A DNA stretch of 30,591 bases from a virus. Each line of letters begins with the position of its first letter. Position 1 is the first letter of the stretch. Made by a program: the position numbers and the translations under genes. Positions 19,906-26,877 of this stretch are shown piece after piece. The stretch covers positions 1 through 30,591 of the IMG/VR virus record IMGVR_UViG_3300035070_002763. The stretch is one strand, 5' to 3'. The notes under the pieces were generated by a model, which did no database searches, was not told the origin of the DNA, and worked only from the letters and a program-made list of their open reading frames with translations.

Positions 19906-20397
19906 ATGCAAAACGATGAAATAACTCCAGAAGTAGAACTGGACGAAAATGAAATCAACGATATAGATACAACAACTGAAAATGAAGTTGTGTCTGACCA
20001 TGAAGCCGATGAGGTAGATTGGAAAGCAGAAGCACTTAAATACAAAGCAATCTTGGCTCGTAAAACTAAACAAGTTACAACTAAGTCTGCTGTGCCTACG
20101 CAAACTTTACAAGAAAACTATCTTACCAGAGAAGAAGGTATTCTAATCGCAAAAGGTATGGACGATGAGAATATTTCTCAATTAAAAGCAATAGCAAAAG
20201 GTAAAAATATCTCTTTGTTAGAAGCAGAGAAAGACCCTCTATTCGTATCATACTTTGAGAAAGTCCAAAAGGAAAAGAAATCAGAACAAGCTAAACTAGG
20301 AGCGTCAAAAGGCTCTACCTATAAAGAAACTAAACCTGCATTTACTCCAGGACTAACACGAGAGGAACACGAGAAACTTTGGCGAGAAACACAATAA
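19906..20397 (+). CDS. capsid scaffolding protein
   Basis: This 163-residue protein starts with an acidic disordered region (EVELDENEINDIDTTTENEV), continues with a charged helix (WKAEALKYKAILARKTKQ) and ends in a basic helix with TREEHEKLWRETQ. Acidic N-terminus, coiled centre and basic C-terminal helix, immediately before the major capsid gene, are the hallmarks of phage scaffolding proteins, which template procapsid assembly and then leave or are cut. No protease gene was seen nearby. Confidence 0.7.
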   Translation: MQNDEITPEVELDENEINDIDTTTENEVVSDHEADEVDWKAEALKYKAILARKTKQVTTKSAVPTQTLQENYLTREEGILIAKGMDDENISQLKAIAKGKNISLLEAEKDPLFVSYFEKVQKEKKSEQAKLGASKGSTYKETKPAFTPGLTREEHEKLWRETQ

Positions 20398-20440
20398 TTA
20401 ATAATCATTACAAATTTATAAGTAATGTGTCCTTAAAACT

Positions 20441-22730
20441 ATGGCATTTCCTTGGTAACTGACTGTGGGAAATTAAAATCAATTCTAATATACGGCGAAC
20501 ACCTAGAGATAGACAACGCCTTGGAAGCGAAAGCACCAACAGAGACTAAACGAATTGACTCGAAAGAGATGTAATAGTCCGAACTCTGACAATAATCTAA
20601 AAAGAAATCAGAGAAATAAATAGAAATATTTATTCGTTCCTTGTGATATAATTATTATATGAAATTTACTAAAGGTTATACACCACACAATAAAGGTAAA
20701 AAATCTCCTTGGGTATCAGAAAGAAACAAGAGAGACAATAGAACTCGCACTAGAGAGAAACACTGGAATTGGAAAGGTGGTATATCTAAAATAGATAAGA
20801 TTGTTAGAGAAATGCCAGAATATAAACAATGGCGTTCAGATTGTTTTGAAAGAGATAACTGGACTTGTCAGACTTGTAACATTCGTGGAGTTTATCTAAC
20901 AGTTCATCATATAAAATCTTTTGTTTCTATACTGAAAGAATATAAATTAAAATCAACATTAGAAGCAATAGACTGTAAAGAATTATGGGACATTAATAAT
21001 GGAGTAACACTCTGTGAAAATTGTCATTCTTTAACAGATAATTATAAAGGCAGGGCAATAGTAACAAAATAGACAGGAACAGAAACATCAACAACCTTAG
21101 CGGAGTTGATTCCTTTAAAATGGGGAGAAAGAATCAATGACTTCTTCAAATTGAAGCTCATGATTGCTGACTTCTTCACAGACCGTTCAGCAGAACTCGC
21201 AGATGGCGGTTCAGCTCTTTATACACCAAATCTAACAGAGATGACAGCTAACAGTAAAACTGTTGCTACAGCCGTTAATATCATGGCGGCACTAAACTTT
21301 GCATAGAACTTCATTTATGATATAATTAAGATATGAAAAATAAATATCTTAGAAATATCAAATGTTCAAACTGTAAAGAAATAGTTAATAAACCACCTTG
21401 TCATACAATTAATAAGAAAAACAATTATTGTAATAGAAATTGCTATATGGAAGCCATAAGAAAAAATCCATCACTAGCAAGTAATTACAAAAATATAAAT
21501 AAAGAATTTAATTGTTTACAATGTAAAAAGTTATTTATAAGAAGACCACACAGTTCTACATCTTTACCAAAATTTTGTTCAGCAGTATGTTCTGGAACAT
21601 ATAATGCAAAAAAGGGAGAGAATAATTGGAACTGGAAAGGTGGAAATAATTCAAGATACCTTAAAAACTTAGCACCTAGACCAAGACCTAAAACTTGCGA
21701 AATATGCGGAGAAGAAGGTAAAAAAAGAAATGGAATAGTATTAGACCATAATCACAATACAGCAAAATTCAGAGGCTGGTTATGCTCAAACTGTAATACT
21801 ATAATTGGATTATCTGGTGAAAATATAAATAAACTAAATAAAATTATTAGCTATATTAGTGAAAATTCTCTCTGATTGACTCGAACGCTGAAATGCCAAC
21901 GAGGCGGAAGCGAAAGCACCGTGAACGACTAAGCGAGAGAACACCGAAAGGTGATGCAATAGTCTGCTCTTATAGGAATAGTAACTATAAGAGGCTAGCA
22001 GAAATGACTAGCCAATCCTAATAAGGATTTAACAAATGGCACTCTTAATCAACCAACAGAAACTAAAATCACTTTGTCTGTCAATCAATGGTATGAAGTA
22101 TCATTTGCTATTGAAGATAGAGAAGCTGCTCAAGTTAAACATTCATATTACCTCCAAGAGAAATATGCTATGAATGCTGGTTATACAATGGCAAAGAAAC
22201 TAGAAGTTGCTCTTGCATCATTATTTGCTGGCTTTTCAACAACAGTTGGAGCTTCAACAACTAATCTTGCTGACTCTGAAATTCGTGCTGCTATCAACGC
22301 TCTTGAGCAAGTTGGTATTGATACAACTTCAGATGTTGCATTCTTCGTTTCTCCAGCAGTATTCTGGAAACAAATTCAGAATATTGACAAATTCAGTTTA
22401 GCTATTAACTCTCCAGTTAATGACCCTACTGCAAAAACTCCTAAAGCTACACTTTATGGTATTCCAGTATATGTTTCTAATAACATTCAATATGTATCAG
22501 GAACTACAGGAAGAGCAAATGCTCTAGCTCACAGAGATGCAATCCACTTTGCTACTTCACCTCTAGGTTCAGGTGGCTCAATGGGTTCATCAATGACAGG
22601 AAAATATGGTGTTAGAGTTCAATCAAACTATGTCCCAGAATATCTTTCAACTGTAACAACAGCTGACTTGCTATATGGTGTTATAGAGAATCGTGATAAT
22701 GCTGGTGTATTGATTTACACAGCTGCATAG
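20441..22730 (+). CDS. major capsid protein gene split by two group I introns
   Basis: Exon 1 is 20441-20452 (MAFP), exon 2 is 21073-21276 (68 codons) and exon 3 is 22026-22730 (234 codons), giving 306 residues. The junctions keep the frame: MAFP|TGTETSTTLAELIPLKW and ANSKTVATAV|DLTNGTLNQPTE. The spliced protein reads like a P22/HK97-type coat: ELIPLKWGERINDFFKLK, FTDRSAELADGGSALYTPNL, ITLSVNQWYEVSFAIEDREA, and a long C-terminal domain with FFVSPAVFWKQIQNIDKFS and YGIPVYVSN. Without splicing, exon 1 alone would be a four-residue start running into intron stops. The product forms the icosahedral shell. Confidence 0.9.
20644..20652 (+). promoter_or_regulatory. intronic promoter of the HNH gene
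   Basis: TGATATAAT inside intron 1, ending six bases before ATG 20659. The endonuclease could be made from its own leaderless mRNA, independent of capsid transcription and splicing. Confidence 0.65.
20659..21072 (+). CDS. intron-encoded HNH endonuclease with NUMOD3 motifs
   Basis: This 137-residue protein contains a NUMOD3-like YTPHNKGKKSPW segment and HWNWKGG, then a full HNH domain: EYKQWRSDCFERDNWTCQTC, then LTVHHIKSF and NGVTLCENCHSLT, with C-X2-C, HH and C-X2-CH. It is of the type that makes group I introns mobile by cutting intron-less alleles near the insertion site. The gene lies after the ribozyme core, and its stop codon TAG (21070-21072) ends on the last base of the intron. Confidence 0.85.
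   Translation: MKFTKGYTPHNKGKKSPWVSERNKRDNRTRTREKHWNWKGGISKIDKIVREMPEYKQWRSDCFERDNWTCQTCNIRGVYLTVHHIKSFVSILKEYKLKSTLEAIDCKELWDINNGVTLCENCHSLTDNYKGRAIVTK
21318..21326 (+). promoter_or_regulatory. intronic promoter of the second endonuclease gene
   Basis: TGATATAAT in intron 2, ending six bases before ATG 21333, the same geometry as in intron 1. Confidence 0.65.
21333..21875 (+). CDS. intron-encoded endonuclease VII-like homing nuclease
   Basis: This 180-residue protein has two N-terminal zinc knuckles (CSNCKE near residue 11, YCNRNC, and CLQCKK with CSAVCSG later), a NUMOD3-like NNWNWKGG, and a C-terminal domain CEICGEEGKKRNGIVLDHNH, then FRGWLCSNCNTIIGL. The CxxC...DHNH...RGWLC-CN arrangement is that of recombination endonuclease VII (T4 gp49-type), a ββα-metal nuclease. 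It sits at the start of the intron, before the ribozyme core. This contrasts with the HNH in intron 1. It likely moves the intron. Confidence 0.85.
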   Translation: MKNKYLRNIKCSNCKEIVNKPPCHTINKKNNYCNRNCYMEAIRKNPSLASNYKNINKEFNCLQCKKLFIRRPHSSTSLPKFCSAVCSGTYNAKKGENNWNWKGGNNSRYLKNLAPRPRPKTCEICGEEGKKRNGIVLDHNHNTAKFRGWLCSNCNTIIGLSGENINKLNKIISYISENSL

Positions 22731-22744
22731 TTTTCAATTACTAA

Positions 22745-22807
22745 AATTGTTTGTTGCTTGTAGTCGCTCCTTTTTGAGATATACAAGCAGCAGAAAAGGA
22801 AACAATT
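22745..22807 (+). ncRNA. pseudoknot-capable RNA element after the capsid gene
   Basis: AATTGTTT (22745-22752) pairs with AAACAATT (22800-22807). Inside, GTTGCTTGTA (22753-22762) pairs with TACAAGCAGC (22782-22791) with one G-U pair. The loop sequence CCTTTT (22769-22774) can pair with the AAAAGG bulge (22794-22799), making a pseudoknot. It has no T tract, so it is not an ordinary terminator. It fills most of the 96-bp gap behind the capsid gene and could stabilise or cut its mRNA. Confidence 0.5.
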
Positions 22808-22826
22808 AACTTAAAAAAATAAATAT

Positions 22827-23132
22827 ATGGGAAATGTATATATAGACCCAAATCTAAGAAAAACATCAGAAAGAATTGACCCTAATGGAAATGTAATCAA
22901 TCCAAGAACAAAAGAGGTTATTCAACCAGTTATAGAAGAATATGTAGAACCAACAGAAGTTATCACAGAAGCTCCTAAGACCTCACCACAGCCTCTACAA
23001 GCCCCTATAACGAGTTCTTTATCAATACAGGAACAGATAGACCAAGCAAAACAAAATCTTGCTAAATTAGAAGAATTAAAAAAACTAAAAATAGCTCAAA
23101 TGAAAGCAGAAATTGAGTTATTAGAACAATAA
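22827..23132 (+). CDS. small virion-associated protein, 101 residues
   Basis: It has a low-complexity Pro/Thr-rich middle (TEVITEAPKTSPQPLQAPIT) and a C-terminal charged helix that looks like a coiled coil (SIQEQIDQAKQNLAKLEELK). It lies directly behind the capsid gene in the position of a head decoration or head-completion gene. No family is recognised. It is coupled by TAATATG to the glycosyltransferase that follows. Confidence 0.6.
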   Translation: MGNVYIDPNLRKTSERIDPNGNVINPRTKEVIQPVIEEYVEPTEVITEAPKTSPQPLQAPITSSLSIQEQIDQAKQNLAKLEELKKLKIAQMKAEIELLEQ

Positions 23133-23133
23133 T

Positions 23134-24204
23134 ATGAAAGTATTTTACGTTTCGTCAAGCTTGGAGGGCTGCTACAACGTTCGTTGTCTTTTTCCTTTAC
23201 AGGCTAATGGTTTTGACGGAGACCGCACGACATTCTTAGCATATCGTATGACACCAGAGAATAAAGCGAGAGCAGCAGAAGCATCTGATATAGTTGTATT
23301 TCATAGACCACAGCGAGAAGGAAAACTAGAACTAGCAAAACTTCTTAAAAAGGCTGGAAAGAAAATTGTATTTGATAATGATGACACAGTAAAAGATGAT
23401 GGAGGACTTAAATTTAATGAGTTCATTGATGAAGAGAGAATTAAACAAGGACTTGAAAAATTAAATGATGCAACAGATAAGTTTATTGAGATAGCGGACT
23501 TGGTTACTTGTTCAACAGAAAAATTAGCAGAAGAATATCGTAAAATAAATCCAAATGTTATTGTATTACCTAACTGTATTGACCCATTTTACTTTGATGA
23601 GCCATTAAAAAATGAAACTGATAAAATAAGAATAGGAGTAACAGGCTCGGTGGGTATAACTTCTGATATTGAAGTATTGAGACCTATTCTAGAGCATTAC
23701 AGAGGAGATAAGCGTATTCAATTAGTATTATTCTCACTACCACCAGCTAAAGATGATAAGATTACTCGTGAATTATATAGTGAAGAGTATAAATTCTGGG
23801 ATAGTATGGATATTGAATGGCAACCTTTTGTCCCAGCAGAAGAATATTACGACAAACTCAATGAATTAAGACTAGATATGATTATAATTCCAAGAGCAGA
23901 TAACTATTTTAATCGTTGTAAATCAAATCTTAAATTCCTTGAGAACTCAATGTTTGAAATACCAACAATAGCACAAGCATTTTCAACAGGAGACAGTCCT
24001 TATCAACAAAATCCTGAAGACCAAAAGTATATGTTACTCGCTAACACAACTGAAGAATGGATTGAGCAAATTGAAAAACTAATTAATAATAAAGAATTGC
24101 GTGAAGAGTTAGGAAAGAAAGCAAAAGAGTATGTGGAAGAAAATTACAACATAAACACCAAAGCTCACTTATGGAAAGAAGCTTATGAAACATTATATAA
24201 ATAA
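23134..24204 (+). CDS. GT4-type glycosyltransferase in the virion module
   Basis: This 356-residue protein has a GT-B fold pattern: an N-terminal MKVFYVSSSLEGCYNVRCLF, a 'DIVVFHRP' strand, VFDNDDTVKDDG, LVTCSTEKLAEEY, VIVLPNCIDP at the domain boundary, IRIGVTGSVG, and a C-terminal donor domain with FLENSMFEIPTIAQAF and EEWIEQIEKLINNKELREEL. This is the glycosyltransferase family 1/4 arrangement. It lies between virion genes rather than in a metabolic cluster, so it may glycosylate capsid or tail protein. The substrate is unknown. Confidence 0.75.
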   Translation: MKVFYVSSSLEGCYNVRCLFPLQANGFDGDRTTFLAYRMTPENKARAAEASDIVVFHRPQREGKLELAKLLKKAGKKIVFDNDDTVKDDGGLKFNEFIDEERIKQGLEKLNDATDKFIEIADLVTCSTEKLAEEYRKINPNVIVLPNCIDPFYFDEPLKNETDKIRIGVTGSVGITSDIEVLRPILEHYRGDKRIQLVLFSLPPAKDDKITRELYSEEYKFWDSMDIEWQPFVPAEEYYDKLNELRLDMIIIPRADNYFNRCKSNLKFLENSMFEIPTIAQAFSTGDSPYQQNPEDQKYMLLANTTEEWIEQIEKLINNKELREELGKKAKEYVEENYNINTKAHLWKEAYETLYK

Positions 24205-24212
24205 ATAAAACT

Positions 24213-24755
24213 ATGTATCCAAAACAAATTGAATTAAATGATGAGAAATTAAAAACATTACTTGAAAAGAAAGGAGTATTAATCACCGAAGGTCGTGCTA
24301 AATCAGAAAGAATAGAGGAAGTGGAAAAGGAAATGCAAGAAATCGATGCAAAACTTGTGGAAGCTGAAAAAGAAGTAGATATTTCAGATATTGATGCTAA
24401 CGCTCAAGATATTACAGATAGATTTAATGCTTTAAAAGCTGAAATGGACGCTATAAATAAAGCAGTTAGAGAAAGACTATCAGAACACGCACCACTTGAA
24501 TTAAGAGAGCAATATCACACTTTAAAGAAAGAATTAGACCAATTAGAGTCAGACAGAAATAAAATTGCTATTAAAGCACAGAAATATAACGATAAGATTA
24601 TTCCAACTGTTAGAGCTTTACTCAAGCCTTATATCACTGATGATTTTGAAGATTATGGAGCAGTAAAGATAGAAGATGGAAAGATAATTGGAGAAGTTAT
24701 CAACCACTTAGAAGAATATAAACAAAACTTCTTAGAAAAGAAATACAAAGGTTAA
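24213..24755 (+). CDS. coiled-coil virion-module protein, 180 residues
   Basis: Highly charged and heptad-like: KLKTLLEKKGVLITEGRAKS, ERIEEVEKEMQEIDAKLVEA and LREQYHTLKKELDQLESDRN. A long coiled coil is the clear prediction, followed by a C-terminal region with TDDFEDYGAVKIEDGKIIGE. It might be a head-associated or internal protein. No family recognised. The start follows AATAAAACT. Confidence 0.6.
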   Translation: MYPKQIELNDEKLKTLLEKKGVLITEGRAKSERIEEVEKEMQEIDAKLVEAEKEVDISDIDANAQDITDRFNALKAEMDAINKAVRERLSEHAPLELREQYHTLKKELDQLESDRNKIAIKAQKYNDKIIPTVRALLKPYITDDFEDYGAVKIEDGKIIGEVINHLEEYKQNFLEKKYKG

Positions 24756-24760
24756 TAACC

Positions 24761-24792
24761 TGTGGATAAACTGTGGAAAAGTGTGATATAAT
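24761..24792 (+). promoter_or_regulatory. reverse DnaA boxes and promoter for the connector gene
   Basis: TGTGGATAA (24761-24769, complement of TTATCCACA) and TGTGGAAAA (24772-24780) sit just upstream of TGATATAAT (24784-24792). The ATG is 19 bases further, as at the portal gene. Confidence 0.6.
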
Positions 24793-24811
24793 ATAACCAT
24801 AAAACAAACTT

Positions 24812-25528
24812 ATGGTATTTAGCGACTCATCAACAAAAACAGGTTTGGTGGAAATGGTTAGAAGGCTTACTAACACTGACACAAATACTTATCCGATAGC
24901 AGATTTAACAGCAGATTTAAACACAATTTATAGCGAATATGTGTCTGTTATGCTTTCTTCTGATACGAGGTGGCAGTGGGACGATTCTAATTTTTCTACT
25001 TTACCTATTTCAACAACAGACTTAGTTAGTGGACAGAGAGATTATAAATTTAACGATACTTTCTTAAAAGTAATAAAAGTATATGTTAAAGATGCGACTG
25101 GAAATTATTATGAATTGAAACAATTAGACCCACAAGATTCAGTATCAAACTTTGAGGCAATGTCAATGAATGAAAATAATTCTGCTAATACAGGACAGCC
25201 TGCATGGTTTGATTTAGATGGAGATATATTAAGATTACAACCTTCTCCAAATTATTCACAGACAGATGGAATAAAAGTATTCTTTCAAAGATATGAAAGT
25301 GTCTTTGCTTCAACTGACACAACAAAGACACCTGCTATTCCACAGCCTTTTCATATGGGACTTGCTTATGGAACAGCACATATTTTCGCTTTAGTTCACG
25401 GACAACCAACAGTTGATAGACTAAAAATAGAAGACATTGAGTGTAGAAAGTCCTTAGCAGAGTTTTTAAGTAAAAGAAACAAAGCAGAAAGACCAACATT
25501 AACAGCAAAATTTAGAAATCCAAAATAA
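24812..25528 (+). CDS. head-tail connector/adaptor protein
   Basis: This 238-residue protein starts with GLVEMVRRLTNTDTNTYPIA and is helical at the N-terminus, then a β-rich domain with GQRDYKFNDTFLKVIKVYVK and RLQPSPNYSQTDGIKVFFQR, ending PFHMGLAYGTAHIFALVHGQ. This order of helices, 'DY' strand and 'G-I-V-Y-Y' strands is typical of head-tail adaptor proteins in small tailed phages, forming the ring under the portal. Its own promoter with reverse DnaA boxes starts the tail block. Confidence 0.65.
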   Translation: MVFSDSSTKTGLVEMVRRLTNTDTNTYPIADLTADLNTIYSEYVSVMLSSDTRWQWDDSNFSTLPISTTDLVSGQRDYKFNDTFLKVIKVYVKDATGNYYELKQLDPQDSVSNFEAMSMNENNSANTGQPAWFDLDGDILRLQPSPNYSQTDGIKVFFQRYESVFASTDTTKTPAIPQPFHMGLAYGTAHIFALVHGQPTVDRLKIEDIECRKSLAEFLSKRNKAERPTLTAKFRNPK

Positions 25529-25530
25529 TT

Positions 25531-25941
25531 ATGGCAACATTTACAAAAGTAGACAAATTCGTTTTAAATCTAGGAAGTAAAGTATTCAATCTTGCTTCTG
25601 ACACATTAAAAGTAGCATTAACAAATACTATTCCAACAGTAGCAACAGCTAACCAGTTATCAAACATCACTGAAATATCTTATACAAATCTTTCAGCAAG
25701 AACAGTAACTACTACAAGTTTTACTCAAACAAGTGGAACAGCTAAATTAGTATTAGCAGACTTAGTTTTAACAGCATCAGGAGCAGTCGGTCCTTTCCAA
25801 TATGTTGTATTATATGATGATACAGCTTCTAATGATGAACTTATCGGATTTTATGACTACGGTTCTGCTTTAACACTAGACAATGGAGATAGTTTTACAA
25901 TAGACTTTGATGCTTCAGCGGGAGCTTTAACAATAAATTAA
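25531..25941 (+). CDS. virion protein, 136 residues
   Basis: β-rich, Thr/Ser/Ala-rich sequence (VFNLASDTLKVALTNTIPTV, TVTTTSFTQTSGTAKLVLAD) with VGPFQYVVLYDDTASNDELI and GSALTLDNGDSFTIDFDASA. This pattern ('K-V-A-L..', 'Y-V-V-L-Y-D-D') resembles a family of small phage structural proteins with a β-sandwich fold. It overlaps the next gene by one base. Probably a tail or capsid-decorating component. Confidence 0.6.
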   Translation: MATFTKVDKFVLNLGSKVFNLASDTLKVALTNTIPTVATANQLSNITEISYTNLSARTVTTTSFTQTSGTAKLVLADLVLTASGAVGPFQYVVLYDDTASNDELIGFYDYGSALTLDNGDSFTIDFDASAGALTIN

Positions 25942-26876
25942 TGGCTTTATCAACCAACTTAGTATCATACTGGAAATTAGACGAATCATCAGGAAACGCT
26001 AGTGATAGTGTTGGTAGTAATACAGCAACAAATAGCAATGTTACTTATGGGACTGGTAAAATAAATAATGGGGCTATTTTTAATGGTAGTAGTTCTGCTT
26101 TTACATTTGCAACAGTCCCTGTAACAGGCTCTAGTTCTTTTTCTGTTTCTTTCTGGCTTAAGGGTGGTTCTTTAGTAAGTGGTATGAGTGCTTTACACTT
26201 TGGAACTGATGCTTCTAATCAGGCTTTTACTGTATATCTAGATGCTTCTTCTAAAATTGCAGCTAACTTTGCAGGTGGAGGTGGGCAAGTTACATCAACA
26301 ACAACATTATCTACTTCTGTTTTTCAACTATGCACTGTAACTTATGATGGAACTAATGTAAGATTATATGTAAATGGGACTCTTGAAAATACTTCTTCAT
26401 CTTATACATCAGCAAATATAGGAACAACAAATAAATTTATCGGAAAATACGCTGGAAATACCAATTGGTGGAATGGAAGTATAGATGAGATTGGAATGTG
26501 GAGCAGAGCTTTAACAGGAAGTGAAATAACACAACTATATAATAGTGGAGCTGGTAATCAATATCCTTTTGGAAATGCTTATACATTAGCAGTAACAGTA
26601 GGTTCATTTGTATTAACTGGAGTATCAGTAATATTCAACAAGGCAATGAGAATAGCAACAACAGTTGGAACTTTCACTTTAACAGGAGTAAATGTTGCTT
26701 TTAAACTTGGAAAAGGACTAGTTGCGGGAGTAGGAAGTTTTATATTAACAGGAAATCCAGCAAACTTAGTTGGTCCTTTCAGAACAGTTTGGACCAATAG
26801 TAGTAAACCAACTACTACGTGGACTGATGGAAATAAACCAAGCACAACTTGGACAGATATAACTAAAGGACAATAA
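25941..26876 (+). CDS. LamG/concanavalin-like virion protein with C-terminal repeats
   Basis: This 311-residue protein begins with a LamG-type (laminin-G/concanavalin-like) lectin domain: VSYWKLDESSGNASDSVG, INNGAIFNGSS, FSVSFWLKGG, VTYDGTNVRLYVNGTLEN and GSIDEIGMWSRALTGSEITQ. After about residue 215 come three related segments (VGSFVLTGVSVIFNK, VGTFTLTGVNVAFK, VGSFILTGNPANL) and two TTTWTD/STTWTD repeats. Such proteins bind glycans and serve as receptor-binding or decoration proteins. It probably contacts host surface polysaccharide. Confidence 0.75.
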   Translation: MALSTNLVSYWKLDESSGNASDSVGSNTATNSNVTYGTGKINNGAIFNGSSSAFTFATVPVTGSSSFSVSFWLKGGSLVSGMSALHFGTDASNQAFTVYLDASSKIAANFAGGGGQVTSTTTLSTSVFQLCTVTYDGTNVRLYVNGTLENTSSSYTSANIGTTNKFIGKYAGNTNWWNGSIDEIGMWSRALTGSEITQLYNSGAGNQYPFGNAYTLAVTVGSFVLTGVSVIFNKAMRIATTVGTFTLTGVNVAFKLGKGLVAGVGSFILTGNPANLVGPFRTVWTNSSKPTTTWTDGNKPSTTWTDITKGQ

Positions 26877-26877
26877 T

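Larger units (their letters stand above)
20453..21072 (+). other. group I intron 1 of the capsid gene (620 nt)
   Basis: P1: exon TTTCCT (20447-20452) pairs with the internal guide GGGAAA (20467-20472), with the U-G wobble exactly at the 5' splice site. P10: CTGT (20463-20466) pairs with ACAG (21073-21076), fixing the 3' site after G21072. Core: GGAAGCGAAAGCACC (20523-20537), P7 from GACT (20544-20547) and AGTC (20576-20579), P8 CTC-GAAA-GAG (20559-20568), P9 CTCTGA/TCAGAG (20584-20589/20608-20613). An HNH gene fills the rest, placed after the core. Confidence 0.9.
21277..22025 (+). other. group I intron 2 of the capsid gene (749 nt)
   Basis: P1: exon GCCGTT (21271-21276) with guide GGCGGC (21285-21290), ending in a U-G wobble. 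The frame and the need for a terminal G put the 3' site after 22025, giving VDLT at the joint; P10 support is weak (GAT with ATC). Core after the ORF: GGAAGCGAAAGCACC (21906-21920, same as intron 1), P7 GACT (21927-21930)/AGTC (21961-21964), P8 CACC-GAAA-GGTG (21942-21953), P9 CTCTTATAG/CTATAAGAG (21967-21975/21985-21993), then GGCTAG/CTAGCC. The 5' site is firmer than the 3'. Confidence 0.85.

Noticed and set aside
21106-21306. Independent 66-residue gene starting at TTG 21106
   Set aside because: It is exon 2 of the capsid gene: its first part continues back to the intron 1 splice site and its last ten residues are read-through into intron 2.
22074-22730. Capsid protein starting at ATG 22074
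   Set aside because: The frame continues upstream to the intron 2 junction, and the missing N-terminal part is found in exons 1 and 2.
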